Position numbers and translations under genes: made by a program
The notes under the pieces: model-generated
Seen by the model: only the letters and a program-made list of their open reading frames with translations
Database searches by the model: none
Told to the model about the DNA's origin: nothing
NCBI GenBank assembly: GCA_030035585.1
Contig: CM057465.1
Span: 1,959,501 to 2,023,500, forward strand
Length of the DNA: 64,000 nt
From: Dugong dugon
Lineage: Eukaryota; Chordata; Mammalia; Sirenia; Dugongidae
Direction: 5' to 3'
Shown here: piece after piece, positions 55,458-64,000 of the stretch
How the letters are laid out: each line of letters starts with the position of its first letter
Position numbering within the stretch: position 1 is the first letter of the stretch

Positions 55458-58400
55458 TTACAATAGAGGTCTCATACAATATTTGTCCTTTTGTGATTGA
55501 CATATTTCACTCAGCATATTGTCCTCCAGTTTCATCCATGTTATGAGATGGTTCACAGATTCATTGTTGTTCTTTCTCGTTGCATAGTACTCCATTGTGT
55601 GTACGTACTATAGTTTGTTTATCCATTCATCTGTTGATGGGCATTTAGGTGTTTTGCAACATTTTGCTATTGTGAACAACGCTGCCATGAACATAGGTAT
55701 GCATATGTCTATTCGAGTGACGACTCTTATTTCTCTAGGATATATTCCTAGGAGTGGGATTGCTGGATCGAATGGTATGTCTATTTCTAACATTCTGAGG
55801 AAACGCCATATCATTTTCCAAAATGGTTGTATCATTTTGCATTCCCACCAGCAGTGCATAAGAGTTCCGAACTCCCCGCAGCCCCTCCAACATTTGTTAT
55901 TTCCAGTGTTTTTGATTCGTGCCAGTAACGCCGGTGTGAGATGGTGTCTCATTGTGGTTTTAATTTGAATTTCTCTAATGACTAGTGATCACGAGCATTT
56001 CCTCATGTGTCTGTTGCCCATTTGAAAGTCTTCTTTGGTGAAGTGTCTGTTCATTGCCTTTGCCCATTTTTTAATAGGATAATTTGTCTTTTTGTAGTAT
56101 TGGTGTTGGATTTTCTTGTAGATTATGGAGATTAGACCTTTGTCTGACTTGTACTGTCCAACAATTTTTTCCCAGTCTGTAGGTTCTCTTTTGACTCGTT
56201 TGGTGAAGCATTTTGAAGAGCATCGGTGTTTGATTTTTAGAAGATCCCAGTTATCTAGCTTATCTTCTGGGGTTTGTATGTTGATGGTTATGGTTTGTAT
56301 CCTGTTAATGCTGTATATTAAAGCCTGTAGTGTTGGTCCTATTTTTTCTTCTATGCACCTTATAGTTTTTGGCTTTATATTCAGGTCTTTGATCCATTTT
56401 GAAGTAGTTTTTGTATATGGCGTTAGGTATGCGTCCTGTTTCATTTTTTTCCAGATGGATATCCAGTTTTGCCAGCACCATTTGTTAAAAAGACTATCTT
56501 TTCCCCACGAGATGAACTTTGGGCCCTTGTCGAAGATCAGGTGACCGTAGGTAGATGGATTTACATCTGGGTTCTCAATTCTGTTCCATTGATCAATGTA
56601 TCTGTCATTGTACCAGTACCAGGCTGTTTTGACTACTGTAGCTGTATAGTAGGTTCTGAAGTCAGGTAGTGTGAGTCCTCCTACTTTATTCTTCTTCTTC
56701 AGTAGTGCTTTACTTATTCAGGGCTTCTTCCCTTTCCATATAAAGTTAATGATTAGTTTTTCCATCTCTTTGAAGAATGTTGCTGGTATTTGGATCGGGA
56801 TTGTGTTGTATTTGTAAATTGCTTTGGGTAGAATTGTCATTTTCACAATGTTGAGTCTCCTTGTCCATGAGCATGGTATGTTTTTCCATTTATGTAGATC
56901 CCTTTGGGTTTCTTGCAGTAGTGTTTTGTAGTTTTCTTTGTGTAGGTCTTTTACATCCCCGGTCAGATTTATTGCTAATTGTTTTATCTTTTTAGGGGCT
57001 ATTATAAATGGTATTGTTTTCCTGATTTCCTTTTCATCGTTCTCCTTGTTGGTGTATAGGAATCCAACTGATTTTTGAATGTTTATCTTGTACCCTGCTA
57101 CTCTGATGAAGCATTCTATTAGTTCCAGTCGATTTCTCATGGAGTCTTTAGGGTTTTCTACGTATAGTATCATATCATCTGCAAACAGGGAGAGTTTAAC
57201 TTCTTCATTACCAATTTGGATGCCCTTTATTTCTTTTTCTTGCCTTATTGCTCTAGCTAGAACTACCAGCACAATGTTAAATAGGAGTGGTGATAAAGGG
57301 CATCCTTGTCTTGTTCCTGTTTTTAAGGGGAGTGTTTTCAGCCTCTCTCCATTAAGAATGATGTTGGCTGTTGGTTTTCCTTAGACGCCCTTTATTATGT
57401 TGAGAAATTTCTCTTCTATACTTATTTTATTGAGAGTTTTTATCAGGAATGGGTGTTGGACTTTGTCAAATGCCTTTTCTGCATCAACTGAGATGATCAT
57501 GTTTCTTTTCTTTCCTTTTATTTATGTGGTGGATTACGTTGATTGATTTTTTAACGTTGAACCATCCTTGCATACCTGGTATGAATCCTACTTGGTGGTG
57601 GTGTATGATTTTTTTGATATGATGCTAAATTCTATTGGCTAGAATTTTTGCATCTATATTCATGAGAGATATTGGTCTGTAATTTTCTTTTTTTGGGACA
57701 TCTTTGCCTGGTTTTGGTATCAGCGTTATGCTGGCTTCCTAGAATGAGTTTGCAAGTGTTGCTTCATTTTCTGTGCTCTGAAGTAGCTTGAGTAGTACTG
57801 GTACAAGCTCTTCTGTGAATGTTTTGTAGAATTCTCCAGTGAAGCCATCTGGGCCAGGGCTTTCTTTTGTTGTTGTTTTTTTTTTTTTTTTAATTATCTT
57901 TTCAATCTCTTGTTACAGGTCTGTTCAGATTTTCAACATCACTTTATTGTAGTTTGGGTAGGCTGTGTGTTTCTAGAAATTTATCCATTTCCTCTAGGTT
58001 TTCAAATTTGTTGGAGTATAGCTTTTCATCATATTCTGTTATAATCCTTTTTATTTCAGTTGGGTCTGTTGTAATGTCCCCATTTCATTTCTTATTTAGG
58101 TTATTTGTGTCCTCTCCTGTTTTTCTTTTGTCAGTCTGGCCATTGGTTTGTCGATTTTGTTGATTCTTTCAAAGAACCAACTTTTGGTTTTGTTGATTCT
58201 TTCTGTTGTTTTTCTGTTCTCTATTTCATTTCTGCTCTGATCTTTATTAGTTCCTTTCTTCCAGTGGCTGTGAGCTGTTTTTGCTGGTCTATTTCTATTT
58301 GTTTGAGTTGTGTAGTTAATGCTTTGATTTTGTCCCTTTCTTCTTTTTTGATGTGTGCATCTATTGCTATAAATTGTCCTCTGAGGACTGCCTTTGCTGT

Positions 58401-59256
58401 GTCCCAAAGGTTTTGGTATGATGTGTTTTCATTCTCATTTGATTCTGATTCTATCTCTGATTTCTTCTATTAACCACTGATGTGTAAGCAGGGTATTACT
58501 CAGTTTCCATGCGATTGATTTTTTTTCCTCACTTTTCCTGTTGTTAATTTCTACCTTGATGGCACTGTGGTCAGAGAAGATACTTTGAATTATCTCAACG
58601 TTTCGGATCTTGTTGAGGATTGCTCTGTGGCCTAAGACGTGGTCTATTCTGGAGAACGTTCCATGTGCATTGGAAAAGAATGTGTACTTTACAGCGGTTG
58701 GATGGAGTGTTCTATATATGTTTATGTGGTCAAGTTGGCTGATTGTGCCCTTTAGGTCTTCTGTATCTTTGCTGAGTTTCTTCTTAGTTGTTCTGTCCTT
58801 TACCGACAGTGGTGTGTCGAAGTCTCCTGCTATTATTGTGGAGCTGTCAATTTCTCTTTTCAGTGTTGTTAGAGTTTGTTTTATGTATTTTGGAGCCCTG
58901 TCATTGAGTGCGTAGATGTTTATTATGGTTATGTCTTCATGATGGATTGTCCCCTTAATCATTATATGGTGTCCTTCTTTGTCTCTTATGGTTGATTTTG
59001 TTTTAAAGTTTATTTCATCTGAGATTAGAATTGCCACTCCTGCTCTTTTTTGGTAGATGTTAGCTTGATATATTTTTTTCCAACCTTTGACTTTTAATAA
59101 ATTCACATCTTTGATTCTAAGGTGTGTCTCTTGTAGACAGCATATCGATGGATCCTGTTTTCTTATCCATGCTGTCACTCTCTGTCTCTTTATGGGTGCA
59201 TTGAGTCCATTTACATTCAGTGTAATTATTGATAGATTTGAGTTTGTTGCTCTCAT
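55458..59256 (-). pseudogene. L1 ORF2 pseudogene (minus copy)
   Basis: Pieces: endonuclease at 59,349-58,435 (fused to 31 upstream codons), then 58,407-58,096, 57,272-56,718 (RT, FADD), 56,444-55,989 and 55,952-55,608 (Cys/His cluster [18 protein letters not shown]). It shares the small deletions near 58,440 and 58,220 and most stops with the plus copy, but its C-terminal part beyond 56,101 differs from that copy and is more complete. Confidence 0.92.
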
Positions 59257-59797
59257 TTTGTAGTGCTTTTTTTTTGTGGTGCTGAAGTTATCTTTGTTCT
59301 TCTTACTTTGTTGTGCTGAGTTACTTTTGTTTGTGGATTTTTGTTTCACTTCTTTTGTTTTTATAGGTTCATTTTTTGCTGAGACTATACGTTTTTCCTC
59401 TTTTTTTTATGAGTATGTTTGTTACCTGTCTTTGTGTTTACCATGAAATTTACCCTTATCTTTCTAAGTTTGAAGCAGTCTATTATTACTTGGTATCACC
59501 TTGCCTTCCTCTCCATTAGAAGGCTCTATACCTACACCGTTTATTCCCTCTTTTACTGTTCTGATTGTGTTGTCATTTACTGATTAACTGCTCTGATTCC
59601 CTGTTGTATTTCTTTTGGTTTTGGATAGTCCTTGAGAGTACATTTCCTAGATTGGTATCCGGCCGGTATGATCCTGCATCCTAGATTCTGCCTGTGAGCT
59701 GGAGTTGTTTGTTCTCAGGTGGAAGAACTTCCTTTAATAATTCCTGTAAGTTTGGTTTGGTTGTTACATATTCCCTTAATTTCGGTTTATCTGGAAA
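56102..59797 (-). repeat. Inverted repeat arm B (~3.7 kb)
   Basis: Counterpart of 49,565-53,260. Just inside 56,102 (toward lower coordinates) about 12 differences appear in 130 bp, after none seen in the preceding ~450 bp. Just outside 59,797 the ORF1 sequences also diverge abruptly. Confidence 0.92.
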
Positions 59798-60747
59798 TGA
59801 CCTAATTTCACCATCAAATTTGAATGGGAGTTTTGCAGGATATATTATTCTTGGCTGACAATTTTTTTCTTTCAAGGTTTTATATATGTCATCTCATTGC
59901 CTTCTTGCCTGCATGGTTTCTGTCGAATAATCTGAGCTTAGTCTTATTGTTTCTCCTCTGTATGTGACTTCTTGTTTTTCATGAGCTGCTCTCAGGATTT
60001 TTTGTTCGTCTTTGGTTTTGGTGAGTGTGATTATGATATGCCTTGGTGATTTTCTTTTGGGGTCTCTCCTATATGGGGTTCGTTTGGCTTCTTGGATGGC
60101 CAGCTTTTCATCTTTTATGATGTTGGGGAAGTTTTCTGTCAGGAGTTCCTCTATGATCCTCTCTGTGTTTTCTGTTTTCTCTCCCTGTTCTGGAATTCCA
60201 ATCACTCAAAAATTTTTGCTTTTTATTGTGTCCCACATAACTCTCAGGGTGTCTTCATTTTTCTTTGTTCTTTTTTCTGAGTTTTCCGGAAATGGAGTTG
60301 TAGCCAAGTGTTTGTCTTCAATTCCACTGATCCTGTCTTCCACCATTTCAAATCTGTATCTCAGCCCTTCTATGTCACCGTCCATTTCTGAAATCTTGTT
60401 GTTTATCTTTTGGATTGCTTATAGTTGTTTTTTGGGTTTTTTTTTTTTGATATAATTTCTAGTTGTGAGTTTATTTTGGCATTTTGTTCCTGCATTATTT
60501 TCCTGAATTCTTCCAATTTTTTGTCTGTATTTTCCATGAATTTGTCTATTTTTTCCTCATGTTTGTCAGCTTTTTGCCTCAGCTCTTGGAGAATTCTGAG
60601 TATTAGAGATTTGAATTCCCTATCAGGTAGTTCTAGTGCCTTTTCTTCCACTGGAAAGTCATCTGGTGTTTTATTTTGGAAGCCTACTGGAACCATCCTG
60701 TTCTGTTTTTGTAAATGTTTTGATATTGTCTGCTGTCTTTGGAGCAT
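59681..60747 (-). pseudogene. L1 ORF1 pseudogene (minus copy)
   Basis: Starts with ATG at 60,747 (MLQRQQTISKHLQKQ), the position that is ATA in the intact L1. It is open through the coiled coil to 60,403, broken by an A-rich insertion, then 60,205-59,894 (RRM, IGIPEQGEKTE) and 59,875-59,681 (C-terminal domain). Confidence 0.92.
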
Positions 60748-60754
60748 TCAGTAG

Positions 60755-62350
60755 TTATTTTTCTCATTTATTGATTGTAGATTTGTTTGTTTTGTCCCTT
60801 TTTAAAAAAATTTGACTATGTCTGAGCAGGTGGACTGTGTGTTCTTTGTTGTTCGGTCATCCATGGGCACAACACTTTTCACCTCCTTCTCCAATTGGGA
60901 GGGTCAGTCACTCAGACATGGTACGGCAGCACAGGTCCAGTTGAAGAGGAGTTACCAGGATGGGTTTTGTGTGGCACCCACTACAGCCACGAGGGCAGGT
61001 CGGTAATCAGTGCAGTTCAGGTTCCAGTAGGCTGTGCCTGTGCTGCTTGGTGGTGTGATGTTAAGCGTACAGTGCAGGTAGGCAGGATGTAGTAGGGAGA
61101 TTGTTACGTGTGGAGCTGAGATGGATATGGGAGAGAGGAGAGGAACAGGAGCCAAAAACATACAAACAAACAAAAAATAATGCTAGGGGAGCTTGCCGTT
61201 GGAGTGGAGAGATGAGAGACTATGAAATGGAGAAAAACAGAAAGGGGAAGAGGAAGAAAAGAAAAGAATGAACAAATAAATATCAGAAATGTTAAACAAC
61301 CACAAAGTTCCCAGGGATCCCACCGGTGCAGCTATGAGGTCTGGGGAAGTCTCTTGAAGGTGTTGCAGTACAGCCTGGCTAGAAGGCATAGAGGTATACA
61401 ATGCCAGGTATTCAGGGAACAGAAAGAGAAGGAAGATATAGAGAGATGAGAAACTAATGAAGAAAGACAAAGAGGGAAAAAAAACAAATTAAAAAAAAAA
61501 GAAGAACAAGAAAAGCCCCCAGAAAAACAGAAAGAAAAAAAAAAACAAAGAAAAAAGAAATGTCCTCAGGGATCCGTCTGCACGTCTGTGCAAGTCGAGG
61601 GAGTAGTCTCCTTGCTATGCAGCAATGCCTGGCCAGAAAGGGCTCCCAACTCAAGAAAAAGAGAAGAAAACAAACAATTCAAAACAAACAAATGAACAAA
61701 AGCCCTGGGGTCCCACCAGTGCGGCTGCCCAGACCGGGAAGCAGCTCCACACTCTAACGGAGCTCCACAGCCCTTCAGAAAGAAGCAAAGATGGCACATG
61801 GAGCCAGGTATTTGAGCAAAAGGAGAGGGGGTTGGTGAGAGGTAATGAAGAAATCAAAAGAAGCAGAAAAAAAAGCAACACCAGCAGCCAACAAATGGCA
61901 CTCAGAGAGCCGGCCCGTTTGGGTGTGTGGAATCCAAGCAGCCCGTGTTTCCCGGATAAGAGATTGTGGCTGTGGGAAGCAGCGGAAGCTGAGTGTGGGT
62001 GAAGAAGGGTGGAGGGTGGGAAAGTGTATATCGCAAACTACCGGTTGTTTTGTCTCCCAATGGATGCTCCGTGAAGTGCTTTCTTTTACCTCCTATTTGC
62101 TGGTCTCCTAAAGGAGTCCAAGATGGCAGATCCGTGCTGCGTTAGCTGGTAGGGAACCTCTGCATGAATCTCTCCTCGCTCTCTGTTCTCTGTCAGTTTT
62201 CTCACTCCATTTGGTGCTTGGCTGAGTTCTTTATCTCTTCATTTGATGTTTTAGGGTTTCAGGATTATTATTTTCTCTGTTCGGCTTAGTTTTTCGGATC
62301 TTTGCTGTGGAGGGACAGCGTGGTGCTTCTGTCTAGAGCGCCATTTTGCC
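60755..62350 (-). promoter_or_regulatory. 5'UTR of the defective minus-strand L1
   Basis: Layout resembles the intact L1 5'UTR (purine-rich block 61,200-61,560, GC-richer monomer-like unit 61,690-62,050, terminal part with AAAATGGC at 62,340-62,348) but holds only one monomer-like unit and has lost most CpGs. Confidence 0.75.
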
Positions 62351-62703
62351 AGAAGTCCTCTTTTTGTATTTTAGATATACTTTCTTGATTTCATGTGTTT
62401 GTTCTGATTAACTTCTCTTAATTAAAACTTGTCCATTTACCTCAATCATGGTGTATATAGTAATGTGTAAGTTTTACTTTCAGCACAAGACCCTTTATAT
62501 CTTAATAGAAAAAAATAGCTGCTCAGTTCTGTGGTGAGGACTCAAATGTTTGCCTTGTTATTGATATTTTATTTCTTCTCTTTAATATGATTTGTTATTT
62601 TCATTATGTATTTACTTTCTTTTATATTATTCAAGATTTATTTGGTCCTTTTTGTGGTCTAAACATTTCACACCTTATTTGTAGTTTGCTATTGTCTCCT
62701 TTC
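62351..62703. other. Unassigned AT-rich sequence
   Basis: No element recognised. Confidence 0.45.
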
Positions 62704-63314
62704 CACCACCTGTCTGTCAGTTCGTCATACTGTCAGAACTTGTATGTTGCTGTGATATTGGAAGTTTGCCACCAGTATTTTAAATACTAGCAGGGTCATC
62801 CAAGGTGGACAGGTTTCAGTAGAGCTTCCAGGCTAAGACAGACAAGGAAGAACGGCCTGCGATCTTCTTCTGAAAATCAGCCAATGAAAACTCTATGGAT
62901 CACGATAGAATATTGTCTAATACAATGCTGGAGAAGATCCCTGGTTGCTCAATGATTAAGCACTAGGCTGCTAACTGAAAGGTCAGTTGTTCAAATCTAC
63001 CACGGCTCTGCAGGAGAAAAGACCTGGTGATCTGTTCCAGTAAAGATAAAGACTTCAGCCTACAAAATCATATGAAACAGTTCTACTCTGTCCTATAGGG
63101 TCACTATGAGTAGGAATCGACTCAACAGCAGACAACAAAACAGTGGTGGGAGATGAGCCCTCTAGGTTGAAAAGCACTCAAAATACACGATGTCAGCAAC
63201 AATGAACTTGAGCATACTAACGACAGTGAAGATGGCACGGGGCTGGGCTGCATTTTGTTCTGTTGTACATGGGGTCACCATGATTCGAGCCGACTTGATG
63301 GCAACTGAGAACAA
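62704..63314 (+). mobile_element. Short RTE-derived composite element, split by a SINE
   Basis: The 5' block ccaccacctgtctgtcagtt ... ..gaatattgtctaatacaatg.. resumes after the SINE at ..gatgagccctctaggttgaa.., joins at ..aaagcactcaaaatacacga.. to the RTE 3' end ..atgaacttgagcatactaa.. ..ttcgagccgacttgatggca... The joint matches those at 11.8 and 28.64 kb. Confidence 0.8.
62934..63147 (+). mobile_element. AfroSINE-type SINE inside the composite element
   Basis: Head gatccctggttgctcaatga, ..ctgctaactgaaaggtcagt.., ..tcctatagggtcactatgag.., tail ..gactcaacagcagacaacaa. It splits the composite element, so it is younger. Confidence 0.9.
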
Positions 63315-63352
63315 TTGTCTCCTTTAAATTATGTGAATATAGATGTAGATAC

Positions 63353-63510
63353 GGTGCAGTAGTTAAGCGCTTTTTGCTAACCAAGAGCTCAGCAGTTCAA
63401 ATTCACCAGCTGCTCCTTGGAATCCCTCTGGGGCAGTTCTACTCTGTCCTATAAGGTCGCTATGAGTTGGAATCAACTCGTCAGCAATGAATTTGGTTAT
63501 GGTATGGTTA
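63353..63510 (+). mobile_element. AfroSINE-type SINE, plus strand (short subfamily)
   Basis: Head ggtgcagtagttaagcgctt, ..ccagctgctccttggaatcc.., ..ataaggtcgctatgagttgg.., tail ..gcaatgaatttggttatggt... Confidence 0.9.
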
Positions 63511-64000
63511 TGGGTGCAGGTATGGGTATTTGACCTGAATATTGTCTGTGGAAGCCCGCAACAGCACATACCTGTGGAATCTGTTTAGAGAGCTAAGGGA
63601 CATGTAGCATGCATTCATTTCCCACCTTTGCTGAACCTCTCAGGTTTGTTAAAATCATTTGGAATTGCAAAGGGATTGCTGACTTTTCAAAGAGATCGTT
63701 GTGTAGAGTTGGGAGAATTAGTCCCTTCTGGCCACGGCTGATTGCTTCACCCATCACACCATGCCTGCCCGCAGGAAATCTGAAGGCATTTATCTAGCGT
63801 GATTACATACAGGTGTCTGGCAAGAGGAAGATTTATTGAATTTTTAACTGTCAATTAAAACAGCGCATATTGAACTTTGTATTCCAGTACGCTGGTGGAG
63901 CGAGGTCAATATCATGTTATTCTAGTCTGGAGCTGAGGCTGGTGACATCTGTCACCTGTCACCCCAGAGCTGATATTCATAATCCAGACAACTCTTTGCC
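63511..64000. other. Unassigned sequence
   Basis: Single-copy-looking. No element or exon recognised before the window ends. Confidence 0.45.

Larger units (their letters stand above)
54250..62350 (-). mobile_element. Defective but nearly full-length L1, minus strand
   Basis: Has a 3' poly(A) region (two T tracts at 54,250-54,273 and 54,289-54,300), a 3'UTR with a G-rich tract at ~55,391-55,402, broken ORF2 and ORF1, and a ~1.6-kb 5'UTR ending in a YY1-like site. I found no convincing TSD: the flanks gtaggcac.. and agaagtcctc.. do not match. The 3'UTR has a single copy of the block that is duplicated in the intact L1. Confidence 0.93.

Noticed and set aside
48222-62350. Twin-priming inversion of a single L1 as explanation for the inverted pair
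   Set aside because: Twin priming inverts one part of one element without duplicating it. Here the same region is present twice with different flanks.

Overview
This window is mammalian genomic DNA with no host protein-coding exon I can support. It is packed with transposable elements. Many copies of a tRNA-derived SINE of AfroSINE type, whose 3' end matches an RTE-class (BovB-like) LINE also present in many pieces, point to an afrotherian. An elephant or another paenungulate is my best guess, on inference only. Old pan-placental repeats (L1M, L2, MIR, a MER20-like hAT element, MLT/MaLR-type LTRs) fit a eutherian background.

Layout: 1-17.6 kb is a mosaic of unassigned sequence, SINEs, RTE tails and a short RTE-derived composite element. 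At 17,640-26,424 (minus strand) lies a full-length, structurally intact 8.8-kb L1. It has a 15-bp target-site duplication (TSD), a poly(A) tail with AATAAA, open ORF1 and ORF2, all expected endonuclease and reverse-transcriptase catalytic residues, and a CpG-rich 5'UTR with about three 266-bp tandem monomers. It sits inside an older RTE copy that also carries a solo LTR. From 27.8 to 43 kb there are LTRs (several with perfect 5-bp TSDs), nested SINEs, an L1M fragment, a decayed endogenous-retrovirus LTR/gag relic, RTE fragments and simple repeats. From 43 to 48 kb the sequence is less repetitive, with L2/MIR relics and a 37-bp minisatellite.

From 48.2 to 62.35 kb two defective L1 copies lie head to head in opposite orientation. 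They differ clearly at both flanks, yet over a central stretch of about 3.7 kb (49,565-53,260 versus 56,102-59,797 inverted) they are almost identical, including shared deletions and stop codons. I read this as an inverted-repeat gene-conversion tract, with a recombination product or an assembly artefact as alternatives. It is the most unusual structure in the window.

The mobile elements are functionally linked. L1 ORF1p and ORF2p form the L1 retrotransposition particle. The RTE 3' tail is shared with the SINEs and with a short 5'+3' composite derivative, which suggests the RTE machinery mobilised both. All family assignments come from reading the sequence and remembered consensus features; no database search was run.
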